From: Myxocyprinus asiaticus
Lineage: Eukaryota > Chordata > Actinopteri > Cypriniformes > Catostomidae
Reading direction: 5' to 3'
Assembly (NCBI RefSeq): GCF_019703515.2
Contig: NC_059362.1
Span: 24,984,826-25,048,825 of the forward strand
Length of the DNA: 64,000 nucleotides
Each line of letters opens with the position of its first letter. Positions within the stretch are counted from its first letter, which is position 1. Position numbers and translations under genes: made by a program. The notes under the pieces were generated by a model that was not told where the DNA came from, searched no databases, and saw only the letters and a list, made by a program, of their open reading frames with translations. Shown one piece after another: positions 33,182 through 45,754 of the stretch.

Positions 33182-34851
33182 TTAATCTGTTTCTCACCCC
33201 CACCTTTCATATCACTTCTTAAGATATGGATTTAGACACTGGTGTCTTATGGATTAATTTAATGATGCCTTTATGTGGTTTTTGTTACCCATTCACTTGC
33301 ATTGTATGGACCTTCAGAGCTGAGATATTCTTCTAAAAAAATTTGTTTGCGTTCAGCAGAAGAAAGAAAGTTATATACATCTGGGATGGCATGAGGGTGA
33401 GTAAATGATGAGAGAATTTTCATTTTTGGGTCAATCCTAACACACATAAAATATGCTATATTGTCTCTGCAGTATTTCACAGGCAATACCTGCGTTATAC
33501 ATTATGGGCCTGTATCACCTCCACAACTTGTGTTTCTGAATCACCTTTGTAATAAGGTCTGTTGTTTCTATATCCTATAACTCACATGACTTCACAATTA
33601 CTTGCCCTCTGGAAGCCATAGACTGAAACAAGATGATTCTTAATCCCTCTCTTCTATGTGCATTTTGCCCTTGTTCAACAAATGATGCATTTGTGGAACA
33701 GTAAAGTCAACGTTTTCCAGCCCAGAAAGAGTAACCACAGCCATACCGTGGTCAGGGTAGTAACAGATCTGTTTTGTACTTGCAGTGAGAATGAAAGAAA
33801 GCAGGTGAATTCAAGGCCTGTGTTTTTCCGTTCTCTGATTGAGGGACATTGGGCAACAATTAAATTAAATCACTTCTAGTGTGATCATCTTTTAGAGGCA
33901 AAATGGAAAGTAAAGGAGTGTAAAGATTAATGCATGGCATGTGTGTCATCAAAGGTTAGCATGTTTATTGGTAGGAATGCTCCACATACAACAGTACAGC
34001 TATGGTTTAATATAACTGCCACAACCTTCTCCAAACCTTTCCATATCTATCCATTTCTCTAATCATTTTCATTTAGTGTTGTTAATCATAGCAACATGGC
34101 TGCGCAATTAATCAAATTAAAAATGAAATCCTAATATGGAATTATGCCAATTATTTTACCGCAAAATGAAACCGAACTCCTTCTCGGGAGGTGTTCTGAA
34201 TTCAGTTCACCTCAACTGCATAATGTGTTTCACTTTGTGAACACAAAACTCAAATCGCAATATTCGTCAAAATAATCACAATGTGATTTGTTTTCAAAAT
34301 CCTTACTTTTACTGAATGCATAAGCAATGCTCTTTCTTTTTTTTTTCTCTTCAATAAGTAGAAAACACTCCTGAATTTCACTTGATTGAACCTGTCCTTC
34401 AGCATATTTCCAGGTAGATCAACCCAACCCTCCCTGCCTCTTTTCACCCTTGATTGGCCTGTCTAAATAAGTCATCAATGGCACAAGCATAACTGTGATT
34501 TTCAAATGGAGACGACCGAAAACAGGATAGGAATGGAAAGGAGGTAATTATCTATAAGGGAGGGGAGGGAAAGAGAACATACAATAAGAGGACAGAGAGA
34601 AAAGACAGAGAGCAGGAGAGGATATAACTGCTGGGACTGCTTCCGTTACTTCTGACTGTAATTACAACAATCTCATTTGACAGGAAACAGACAATTACTT
34701 GGCTGATCATGAGCTACTAGTGAGAGGGAATGAGACGTGCCAGTGTGCAATCATAAAGACATATAAAGGAGAGAGGGAGGGGGGAGTGGAAAGGAAACAG
34801 TTGGAATGGGAACACCAGAGAGGGGCTTTGTAACACAAACAGCTTTCTCAC

Positions 34852-35007
34852 TGGTGCAGGCGACAGAAGGGGGGTCCGAGAAGGCTCTATAGTAGCCGTC
34901 CTCACAGTCACATCTCCACGAGCCCTCTCTGTCATTATAACTGTGTGCAGGACAACGGGAACACTGAAGATCCTGAGATGAAGACTTGTAGAATCCACGA
35001 CCACAGG
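34852..35007 (-). CDS. epha7: Ephrin type-A receptor 7, coding exon 4 (Cys-rich/EGF-like)
   Basis: A 156-bp exon, the standard size for this Eph exon. It has an AATGCAG acceptor and a GTGAGA donor, and is phase 1 at both ends. Joined to exon 3 it encodes PCGRGFYKSSSQDLQCSRCP then HSYNDREGSWRCDCEDGYYR and DPPSVACT (residues 277-328). These are the paired cysteines of the Cys-rich/EGF-like module between the ligand-binding domain and the first FNIII repeat. The module takes part in receptor clustering (family knowledge). No disruption is seen. The flanking introns are both about 17 kb and heavily invaded by repeats. Confidence 0.95.
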
Positions 35008-35084
35008 CTGCATTGAGAGAGAAACAAAGAGGGAGAATTAAAGGGCTTCCCACACATGGCTATACACATAAAACAGGATTTCAA

Positions 35085-35275
35085 CATCTTTGATCAATGA
35101 ATTTCCATGACTGTCCATTCATTCGTGATTACTTAGCACAAAGAGCAATTTCTAGCTGATTAAATAACTAGAAAACCAGAAAAAAAAAGAAAATTATACA
35201 TTCTATATATTCTTTTATATATTCAGAATTTATAAACTTCTCTGGTTTTCCATGGCAATGGGAACCCTGATAAAA
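35085..35275. repeat. Interspersed repeat, copy B of the same small family
   Basis: It shares CACAAAGAGCAATTTCTAGC and the surrounding layout with 3070-3355, and ends near CTGGTTTTCCATGGCAATGG. It is shorter than copy A and lies about 80 bp upstream of epha7 exon 4 in the transcript sense. Confidence 0.5.
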
Positions 35276-36223
35276 TAGAGGACAGTGGTGAACATATCAC
35301 TGAACTTGTACTCACATTTTATACATCTGGTGTTTGAATCAAACCAGCCCTTAAGCATCATTACGAGTAGACATACACACAAACATATACACAAATCCAC
35401 TCAGTCATACAGTGTGCTGCATCAAGCAAAGGCTGATTCGCATATGTTTGCTCAGGTCTAATTTTTTTTTTATCTCCCCATAAGCACTAGCACGCCTGCC
35501 TTCACACAACTTCTAGCAGTCAGAGATGTCCTAGAGGCAAGGTTACGTGGAAAATAGGAAAATTAAATGGATTATTTCAGTATTTCACCTTTTATGAGGA
35601 GAAAAAAGGACATCCCACAGGCAGCCAGGGATCAGAGACAAAGCAAAAATTAGGGCCAGATCACTGCAGGCTATGCACAAGAATCACCCTCACACGTTCC
35701 AATGACAATGAGTCATTCACTCCCACACTTTATTTCATATGCCCATATGGGCTGAATTTCCAATAAAGCACCATGATAGTATATTACTATTTCCATCATA
35801 ATTAAACAATAACAATCTTCCTAATTCATTAGTAGTAACTTCTGTTTTAATTAACCTTGTAGAAAACAAAGAAATTGCAGAGAGGTTGATATTAAACAAA
35901 TAGTGCACTCGAAAATGAAAGTCCAATAGCAGTTGATAGTGCCCCACTTTAAAGATTAACAAAGGACCAAAAAGAATCATAAAAGAAGTACATTTGCAGT
36001 GAAAATTTTGACGTCTGTTACTTGTTCATGAGTCCTATTAGAGAAGCTTGTTCGCAGTAGCACTCAAGCGTTCACGAGAGAAATTGCATTGTTTTTAGGC
36101 AACATTGTTTTGAGGATGAGTTCTCAAAATAAGAAGTTCTCGTCTGAACTCTTGAATGAGATTTTCTTATAGCGCTCATAAATGCGCAATGGACATTTTT
36201 CCTACAAAATGGCAAATCATATG

Positions 36224-37263
36224 TAGGGTTGGGAACCAGTTCCATTCTTTACAAAATACCGGAATCGGATGATCTTTCGTGACTTTCAGTTCTGTTAATG
36301 GTTCTCCTGCGTGAATTTTCCACTGGAACACTGTACTGAAATACTCTCGCCAGTGTTTCCAGCAGCGTATTTATGCAGCAGCATTGCCCTCTACTGGGTC
36401 AAAAGTGTAAAAACACAAACAAATGACTCTTATGAGCCTCTTATGAGCCGGCTGTGTTGAATCTACAGTGCGAAACAGACAGCACTTCCAGTATAGTCCG
36501 ATTCCTGAAAGAACGATTTAGATGAGCCGGTTCTTTTGAATCTACAGCACGAAACATAAAGTGCTTCCGGAACAGTCTGATTCCCGAAAGTATGACTCAT
36601 ATGAGCTGATTCTTTTGAATCTAAAGCGTGAAACATACAGCGCTTCCAGTCTAGTAACATATATTATTAATCTTACACTGATGTGCAATTATGAATGTCC
36701 AACTCAAAATTAAATAAGAACTGTTGAAGTCTTACAAGCTTGAAGTACAACATTAAACAACAGAACACAGTCTTTATGCCATGTGACTTTAGACCTGTGA
36801 GACTTTAATCAAGCAGTGCAGTTACTGACTGGTTATTCATATGACAATGCTTAATTAAAGATACACAAGTTTTGTAATACAAGGAATTTTATATTTAAAA
36901 AATTAATGAATGAAATATGCCATCACATTTCTTGTTTGTTAAGATTCAGTCCAGATATAGCCTTGTTAGGATAAATTATTGGATTTGATATATGTCTTAA
37001 AGTCAGCAAACCCCTTTTACAAGAATTATATTAAATTTATTTTATATCTGCTCCGTAGAAATCTTAAAGGATCTCATCATTTGGCAACAGACTGCAGAGG
37101 ACAGTAAATCCAATAAGAATTGCATTTCTCATTTTCAAATACAACCTCAAAAGTACTCAAATAACTACTGTAATCGTTACTGGAACCGTTAAAGAACCGG
37201 AATCATTAAGAGGAATCAGAATCGGAACCAGAATCGTTAAAATCCTAACAATTCCCATCCCTA
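36224..37263. mobile_element. hAT-like non-autonomous element
   Basis: Flanked by ATCATATG (36216-36223) and AACATATG (37264-37271), an 8-bp duplication with one mismatch. Termini TAGGGTTGGGAACC on the left and TAGGGATGGGAATTG read inward on the right. Subterminal GGAATCGGA / AACCGGAATC / CGGAACCAGAATCG motifs are enriched. The host sequence on the two sides (..CATATG..CATTCAGAAGACTTGG) is itself a MITE segment seen intact near 21630. No coding frame. Confidence 0.78.
36443..36670. repeat. Three 79-bp tandem units inside the hAT-like element
   Basis: GAATCTACAGTGCGAAACA, GAATCTACAGCACGAAACAT and GAATCTAAAGCGTGAAACAT start at 36459, 36538 and 36617, exactly 79 bp apart. Each is followed by GC(G/A)CTTCC or GTGCTTCC and a GATTCC(T/C)GAAAG segment. 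Confidence 0.85.
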
Positions 37264-37353
37264 AACATATGCATTCAGAAGACTTGGAATACGATGCAGG
37301 AGTCACATGGACTACTTTTATGATACTTTTGCATCCTTTTTTTTAAGCTTTAA

Positions 37354-38551
37354 AGGGGTCATGACATGAGGAATCAAATTATCCTTGATCTATTGACATA
37401 TAAGAGGTCATTGTAATATAAAAACACACTGTAAGTTTCAGAACTGAAAACTTCCTCCTTAATAGAAAAAGAGCATTTATTTAAACCAAGCTGCAAAAAC
37501 GGCTCGTTTGGAATTCGTGGAACTTCATGGAAATACATCTGCATATGCAATGCCTATTTTTCCGTCATTGTACCCTTGGCCCCGCCCATTGGTGCTCAGT
37601 CAGTCACACAGGTGAAGAGGAGAGAGGAGGCCTGTCATGGAAGATTCATCCAAAGTCGACTTACACAGGACACCTTCATGTGCCTATCTGGATTTAAATG
37701 TTTTTCTACATAAACTTGCACAGCTTTGACCATTATCATACATCTCGCACTGCTTTTAAAAGACGAGATGTCAAGTCATAACTCTAAAAAGGATCTCCCA
37801 TTGTGTTTCAATAAGCTGCGCTGTCTTGCTGTTGTGCTGTTTTGAAGGCGTCCTGTTTTTGCACCCATCTTTGCTATTTTTAATTGTTGGTATTTGTAAA
37901 CATGCACTCGATGGACATCTTTGATCGTTTTGATGCGTTTCCGGCGATGTGCGCCGCGTTGGCCTGTTAAAGCCGCTTGAAGCACCTAACATCACTGTGG
38001 ATTGAATTACATTTGTGTATTCAGAAGATTTCAGTGTGACTTGCTTATGAAACAATATGATTCAAGCTTTGCAAAAGAACTGTTATTGAAAGATGGGGCA
38101 GTTCAAATTGGACTATTGGACAAAAAAAACGTAAGTAGCCAATTTCATTCATGAATATTTCATATGTCATGACTGTTTGATAGTTTATGCTGTGCTTGAG
38201 TGAACAGTTTGATACATTCAGATGAAATGTGTTGGGTGTACATTATGTGTTAACCCTGAAATGCAGTTTTAATGTTGTGTGGAGTTGGTTCATTTTCTTC
38301 GGATATGGCTGTACTGGAAAGGCTGCATGATGTCAGCCAATCACAACAGTGGGCCTTTACATTGAAGTCTAAAAGGGCCAGGCAGCTTAAAACTGAGCAT
38401 TTCAGACAGAGGGCCAGTGACAGGGTGGAAAATTATTATATATGAATAAATTATGACTGCAAAAAAAAAAAAAAAAAAAACTTTACTAACATTCTAAGTG
38501 GACCTCAGGGAAAATAATAACATTATAAAAAATTAGTATGTTATGACCCCT
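37354..38551. mobile_element. TTAA-flanked non-autonomous DNA element
   Basis: AGGGGTCATGACAT on the left and AGGGGTCATAACAT read inward on the right, directly bordered by TTAA at 37350-37353 and 38552-38555. TTAA duplications are typical of piggyBac-type elements; assignment is inferred from the flanks only. About 1.2 kb, non-coding, with a 21-base A run at 38460-38480. Confidence 0.65.
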
Positions 38552-41058
38552 TTAAAATAAGGCAATAGTATCCACTGCCATCGTATAGAAAAGACAGACA
38601 ACAATAGTCATTAAAACATCTCCTTTTTTGTTCTGCATGAGAAAGATAGTAATTCAGGTTTAGAAAAATATTTGGGTGAGAAAATTATAAAAGATTTGTC
38701 ACTTTTCGTTGAAATATTCATTTAAAACAAATTTGGGGTGATTCCATAAGCAGAGGTATTTTTCTGGTTCACGCTAAGTCTGTAAGCAAAGAGAAATAAG
38801 CTATTTTAGGTTTGGCCTTTTGGCCGACACTGCTGAGAGACACTAATCCACACTTAGCAGCTGTTTGCTTAAAACCCCCTTCAGCCTAAAGAGGGAATCA
38901 GGCCCACATGATTTTTCTTAAACCCCAGCCACACCCACATCCCCAAGATAAATATTCCTTTGTTCATTGCTATGCATTTTAATGATTATTACCAGGGACA
39001 CAACACCACTGATTTTCAATTCCAATTTCAGTTTTTCGATCTCAGTAGTTCCATCATTGTTTCAGGGCCTTTAAAAGGAAAAAAAAGTTCTGCAGCTATC
39101 CGTGACAAGACTAAAATGGAGATCGCACAGGAGGTCGCACAGTTTCCTCATTTTAAACACCACCTTGTTGAGATGGGGGTGGTTAAGGGATACGGTATCC
39201 CCATTTCAGCTACATGAAAGCCCTGTCACTGTGTATTTAGCTCAGAATACTGGCATGACAGGGCCATGCGACGAAAAGAACAAGGCCCTTCTGAGGCTGG
39301 GAAGAGGAGGAAAGGGATGTGATTTTATCTGGGATCTTTCTCTACTAATGAGGACTTGTAATTGAAAGCAGCAAGTCTAGTTATATATATATTTAATTTA
39401 AGATTTGTTTATTTGATTTTTGATTGTGTAAACAAGGCCATTACACATACACAAAAAAATAAATATAATGAACAGTCAAAGTTGTAAAACACAAAGAACG
39501 AAAAGAAAAAAGAAAGAAAGATAAAAGAAATTATAAGACAGACAGAAACATTTCCCAGGTACTGTAAGTTGGTGTGTCAGTTGGTTTTGGTTTGGGGCAC
39601 TGAGCCTATCTGTGTGGGGAAAAGATCCCACCTGATCCTGAGAGCTCAAGACCTGGCCACAAGCTCTCAGCGGCTCTCTCATGAACACACTAAGATTAGC
39701 ACTATCACAAATCACCAAAACATGAGGGCTCCCGAATGCCGACACGCTGGCTTTTTACGTCTCTTAAGCAGGGATGGTTTATTTTTACATCTGTTTGATC
39801 TGGATTTGTTTATCGTGGTGTCTGAGAAGCCCAAGTATCCCTCAGTTGTTTACACAAGCAACCAACCAGCAAATTAGGCCTCAAATCAACTGTAGCGCTG
39901 ACACGGGGGTCCATTTGAGAACCTGTATCCTCTCCACCTCTCTGGTTTAACCATGAGTGACATGCACAAACACAGCCATTTCTGGAGCCCCAATTCCTGC
40001 CCTCCCAACACAAATGTGCAGATACTAGTGCTGAACTAGCCAAAAAAACACAATACAGTTGAGCTAACATGCTAACCCGCCATAGAGGAGATAAATGATT
40101 GCTTTGTTTTCCCCTTCCTGACAGTTTTATTTCTGTGGGAGGAAAAAGATGAGGCTTGCCCAATTATGCCTTCTTCTGCCATGCTACATAATGTCTGCTA
40201 GCATGTAATCATGACTGAATTACCTGACCCCGTGTGCCAGCAGCTCTTGAGAGCATGCTAACCAATCTATGAAACTGACATTGAGACAATATCCTCCACT
40301 TAACTGCCCATTTCTGCTCTCAATTGAAAACTTGTCCTGCCAACATAACTGCTTTGCTGCTAAATTGCGAAACGGAAAGAAAAAGCACTAGCTTAGGCTG
40401 TTTAAGAAGTTAGCTGAAACGCTCAGTGAGATCGAGCTTTATATGAGCTGCCACTAGCATGAAGGCGAGCTAATGGGATGTGCTTGTTGACATGGGCACA
40501 GAGAGCAAGCGAAAGCAACCTCAATTACTGCACAAAGAATTAGTCAGCCTTTTAGAAACACAGGTTGAGGTTAAACAGAACAACAGAGACAGAGACTAAA
40601 ACAGACTGACATTCTGCTCAGACTCTTTAGCAGGCAGCGGCCGCCAGCATCAGTAATTTACCTTTCAGTGGTCAAGCCCTCTGTTTCAGTGAGAGAGAAA
40701 AAAACAGGCCTCTCAGTCAGCATTTCTTATGCGGCATTGATAATACAGGACTCTGCTCAGGAATAGCAAGACTTGGCTCCTAAAACATCTAAAACATAAT
40801 CTGTATTCAACCCAGTCGCACAGAAAGCATTACTGTGTCTAGACACTCACAACAAAACAACAGACAACTATGAAGGGTTTAGATACTGTTTAGATACAGA
40901 GCTTTCTTTCAATTCTCGATTATGTCCAGCTAGCCAACGTTTTTGAGTTGTGTCCATGCAAGAACTGGCCATGTTTAATGACTCATTACAGGCCTCTTTA
41001 ATGGATCCCTCTTCTTATTAGGAACGATTTTTCACTGTATAAGGTTGAGGTGGCTATA

Positions 41059-41859
41059 CAGGGCTCCAGACTAAAAAAATGACTAAGGAGTCACTGGCTC
41101 CTAAACTGAAACATTAAGGAGCCAAATGGCTGTTTTTAGTCACCAAATCACAGAATTGCTCGATTTAGATTGTTGTTCAGAAACAAGATAGAAAGCCAAA
41201 GGAAAATGACTGATAATAACCCAATAATCTGTGGTTTAATATACAGCATGTACTGTATAGTTGAGAAGATAAGTTTGGATTCTCCTTTTGTCTCATAAAT
41301 GTTCACACCTCTTTCATAATTTATACAAATATAAGTCATAAAAGATTTTTTTTATTTTTTATTTAGTACTGCCCTTCAGAATCTACATTACATATATTTA
41401 CATAAACATAGTATGCATATAGTAGTGTGTTGTCTTCTTGAGCATCAATTAATGTTTGCACCTTGTGTAATAGTTGTGTACAAGGCCCTCAATTGTCCTA
41501 TGTGTCCTAAGTGTCCTAACCTGAGCTCCAAAGTTGAAATCCTCAGTTCTTTTCGAGTGATTCATGAAAAAGACCTGGTTCAAAAGAGTCATTTGTTCAC
41601 GACTCTCTCGCGCTGGGTCTGTTGTTGAGTGCAGTGCAGAGAGATCGTCATCACAACAGAACAGGTGAAAAGCGGCGTGAGACACACTGGTGCACGCTCT
41701 AAAGATGTATTCAATAACTCACAAGATAATATCTGACAAAACCGCATATGAATGCACACAACCCGACTGTCGCCAATGGCGACTAGGTTTTAAATTATTG
41801 TCGCAATCAGTTATTTTTGGCCGCATTTGTGACCATTTTAGTCGCAGTCTGGAGTCCTG
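41059..41859. mobile_element. Non-autonomous element with CAGGGCTCCAGACT ends and 5-bp duplication
   Basis: The left end CAGGGCTCCAGACTAAAAAA and the right end read inward CAGGACTCCAGACTGCGACT give 14 bp with one mismatch. They are bordered by CTATA on both sides (41054-41058 and 41860-41864). Subterminal GGAGCCA, TTTTAGTCACC and GACTAAAATGGTCAC words echo each other. No coding frame. Confidence 0.7.
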
Positions 41860-41878
41860 CTATATGGTTCGTTTCTAA

Positions 41879-41995
41879 ATTTAAAGGGATAGTCCCCCCA
41901 AATATTGAGAAAGAAAGTTATACATGTTTGAAACAACATGAGCATGAGTAAATGATGACAGAATTTCCATTTTTGGGTGAACTATCCCTTTAAAA
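41879..41995. mobile_element. Short MITE, TTTAAAGGGATAGT family
   Basis: TTTAAAGGGATAGTCCCCCC on the left; TTTAAAGGGATAGTTCACCC read inward on the right. 117 bp in all. The inside contains AACATGAGCATGAGTAAATG. Confidence 0.85.
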
Positions 41996-42790
41996 AAATT
42001 GGGTTTTGGGTTCTTTAAAAGCACAAAAACATATTTGTGGAATTTTGAGAAAGTCTGTAAAACCACTTTGGCTCTAATAAACATTTATTTGTAGAGTGAA
42101 GAAAAAAATCCAAAACAAAGGACTGATGAGTCTGATATGCCTGGAGTGATTGTCATGTCATGATGTTTCTTGCATCTGTTACTAAAAATTTGAATAATAA
42201 TTTCTCTATGTTAATGTGATGTACTCTTTCCTCGCAGATCATTTAAATGTCAGTTTTGGAATTACTTCTGCCTTTGCAACTATGAATCCCTTTTCACTTT
42301 TTCAAAAGAATAATTAAACAGTACCCAACAACCCAGTAATGTCCAGAAATACATACTGCTGACTTGTCTACACTTAGTATTAACTAAAGTATTCTCTATC
42401 ATAACAGTCCTTCTTATAGGGTGGATGAGGAAATATCCTAATCAAAGCGTTTCTTAAAAAACAAGTGCTGTTTTTTTCTCTTTCTTGCACCCGTTCATTT
42501 GATGAATTTTCAATAAACCTCTATGCTACCCTTTTTAGATTTTGAGGAAGAGGTAAATTAAGCTGCTTGGAAATAACTTTTTACTCAAATGTGCTGTTTA
42601 TCCAGCATTATCCCATGAAGTATTTGCCCAAAGTTAAAAATGTGTGAATGTCATTGCATAAGATACATAATATGAATATGATTGTTATGATTTGTGTTAT
42701 TTGCTATGCAGTGAGATCCATACATTTTCAACTATGGCTAAAGTGTCCAAATACTTTTTACCACTGTATATTTCCAAAGAAAAATGTGTA

Positions 42791-42799
<9 letters not shown>

Positions 42800-42868
<69 letters not shown>
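42800..42868. repeat. (TA)n microsatellite
   Basis: About 69 bp of perfect TA dinucleotides. Confidence 0.95.
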
Positions 42869-42872
<4 letters not shown>

Positions 42873-45719
42873 CACATACTCCTCAATTGCGTGTATGTAA
42901 TGGCCTCTTCAGCCTTCTATATTTCCTCTATACTTTCAGGCTACAAAAAAAACAAAAAAAACAAATGTATCTACAGATATTATTATTTACACCCTTGATG
43001 AAATTAGTGTGAGAGAACCCCCAAACTGCTCAAACTTGCACTGCATAGAAAGTCTGTTTCCATGCTGTCAGCCCTTGAGCGGTAAGCATTTTAATCTTTC
43101 CTCCTAAGAGTGCCAGAAATCTACCCAACACCGGGAAACAGGCCGAGGGCACAAAGGAAGAGGGAAAGAATCAAAAGGCAGCAAGAAAGCAACACACCAG
43201 GATGAGGTCCAGTTTTGGGCCCTTTGCATTTCTCAAACAACTTCTAGACTGAGACGATGTGCCATAAATGTTCAAGAAAAAAATAAACTTGGATTAGAGT
43301 GTTGTGAAAATGTCAGATTAAAATGTTAAAAGATGGATCTTGTTCTGAGCTCTTCACATAGTGCCCCATGCATTACTCGAAGCGAACAGGTTAGATTAGG
43401 GGTGTGTTCTTTACATGCAGACAAGAATCTCATTCATGGCAGCTACCTGTGTGGAGGAGAGATAAGTAGCTTTCCATCAGATACAAAGAGAAGATTAGCA
43501 TTCTCTTACACTGTGCTGAAGGACACACTGGGATGCCCTCTGAAGCCCTCGGAGAGAACAAGAAAGACTTGAGAAGAAAGAGCAGATCAAAGCCTGTCAG
43601 AGCCCTCTCCTAAATATAGTTAAAATGTTAGCATCATGAATCGTGCCAAAAAACAGCTGTTCACTTGCAACAGAGAAAAATTGGTGCCTGTTACACTCAC
43701 TGCAAAAATAGCTTTTATGTTTTTGCAAATACGCCAATGGAGTTTCCAGGAAAATTATGTCTACGAATAGAGCGCTAACAAAAAAGCAAATTGCTAAAGA
43801 TATTAGCTATACATAAAAAATAAAAAAATTCCAGTGTTAAAAGAAAACACTGAGAAAATGCTGCGGCCGGTGTAGTCAAGCCACAACCCTTGAATGTATC
43901 AGCCAGCCAGCTAAATACATTTCACCGAAATAAAGCACATTTCTAATCGGATCTATTATCCACTGAACAATGGCAAAACAATACTCTGGCCCTCTTTTAC
44001 ACAAACATTTTAAACAACAGTGAAGAATAGCAGCATTATATCTCTGCAATTACTGCTGAATGCATTATGCTTTGACAGTCGCATTTGTGTTGGCGGGATT
44101 GGTCATCGTCTGTGCCAAGAACAGATCTGTCAACTTGCTCCTCATTTCTCACATGAGGCAGACTGCACAGAAATGTGATTATGGTAAAATATTAAAAAGA
44201 GCTGGCAACTACACACAAATATCAGATGGACATGAAATTGTGGCAAAATTCTGAAAAGTGATCGGTAATAATGTTATTGCTGTTAAATAGACTGAAAACA
44301 ATCTAGATCTGTTAAGTACAGCAGCAACTCACAACATATGCCCAGATGGCTTTTTTGGCACAAGAGATGTTCTGTGATAGTGGGGAAAAAGAAACAAAAT
44401 GCCACTTTTACAGAAAAAAGGAACAGTTTTAGAACAAAGCACCCTTTTAAGAGCAAAAAGTTTTTGGCTTTCACCGGAATTGCAAATGCCTTAGGTGAAA
44501 TGCGTCCTTCCAAGTGTAAATGCTAGCCTGTTGTTGGCGGCTGATTGCGAGTAGAAAAATAAGCATTTCCTGAGGCACCTGCACTTCCTTTTCCACATGG
44601 TGCAACCTGATTTATTACATGGATTTGCAAATGGAAAACAAAGAAGGTTTTAACATTAAATAAATGACACAGCCCATCATTTATAGCATCCATCGCCAGA
44701 TAACACTTCTGCCTGGATGCAAAGAAGTATAAAAATGTGCGTTCAGCTATTATAATGACATTATAATGACCATTTATCATCTTGGGTTAGCTTTAACACA
44801 TATTCCGTGTGAGTTTGTTTACTAGAAGTACTGAAAGAAGCACAGCTGTTACCTTGAATGAGAAGAAATAGAAATGGTAAAAGACCAAACAATTGAGAAG
44901 GGGAATGCTTTTATATTTTTTATTTTTTTGGAAGATAAAAGATCAAATTTCCTAAAGAGCCCTCAACAACCACAACTAATCAGATCTAAAGATATCCTCC
45001 ATCATCAGCAAGATATCGCTCACAAACACACACACACACACACATTGGATGGCAGTTGTGACAGATGTGACTAAGTGAAAGCACAATGGCAAACCAGCAG
45101 AGGTCTCTCAATATAAACCCAAGCTTAGCCATGACCAGTTTGATCATGCACGAACGCACACCCATTTGAACAAATGCACACTTCCGCACACCAATAGCCA
45201 CCCACACTAACTCTAATACCCATCCATATCCCTGCATGGAGCCTGGAGACTGATACAGCACTCAATCAAGTCCCGGCATCACCGCTGGTAATCCATGAAA
45301 AACTAACATGCATCACATATTAATAGCTTTCAAAGTCCTCAGAAAAAAAAAAATATATATATATTTTCATATGGTCTTGATTACAGTGCTTCTTGAAGAT
45401 ATCCACACAAAAATGGAGAAAAAGCATTAGCCTACTTATTAATTTTATTGATCCTTCTTTGGCACAATGTGCTCAATTCAAGTTACATTCAGTAATAACT
45501 TGGCAGAGAGACAACAGTATGTGTGTGTGTGACATTTCTCTTCTCCATAATTTCATTTTATGAGCAGGAGAGAATTTAGTCTGCTTCTCTTTAACAAACA
45601 GCATCTCTGGCCCCACAGAGCAAACGGAGCACGGCAAATGTGGAACAATTCAGAATGTGAATTTGGAAAATTTCAGTAAACAAGCTATTTGTTTAAAAGT
45701 TGGATCCAGGAGGATTCTA

Positions 45720-45754
<35 letters not shown>

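Larger units (their letters stand above)
30503..33438. mobile_element. MITE split by a hAT-like element and a SINE
   Basis: The left end TTTAAAGGGAAACCCAAAAA and the right end GAATTTTCATTTTTGGGTCA bound a MITE. Its internal pieces (GATATGATAAGTGTGGGTGA, TATCGCCACCTACTGGGTAG, TCTGGGATGGCATGAGGGTG) match in order the uninterrupted copy at 57640-58262. Relative to that copy, two insertions are obvious: 30592-32614 and 32776-33181. Confidence 0.75.
17905..34851 (-). other. epha7 intron 4 (16.9 kb)
   Basis: Bounded by the exon 4 GTGAGA donor and the exon 5 CTACAG acceptor. More than half is mobile DNA: the DIRS element at 24128-30497, the adjacent MITE with its nested hAT-like element and SINE (30503-33438), and smaller MITEs at 18.4-19.4 and 21.4-22.0 kb. 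The stretches 19.7-21.3, 22.3-23.9 and 33.5-34.8 kb show only simple repeats and unremarkable AT-rich sequence. Confidence 0.85.

Noticed and set aside
23937..33438. Claim that DIRS copy 2 inserted inside a single MITE
   Set aside because: The left fragment's missing right end is not found beyond the DIRS element; the right flank begins a new MITE at its own left terminus.
42715..42775. Possible Tc1/mariner-like terminus (AAGTGTCCAAATACTTTTTACCACTG read outward)
   Set aside because: No matching inverted end found nearby; kept only as a possible solo remnant.
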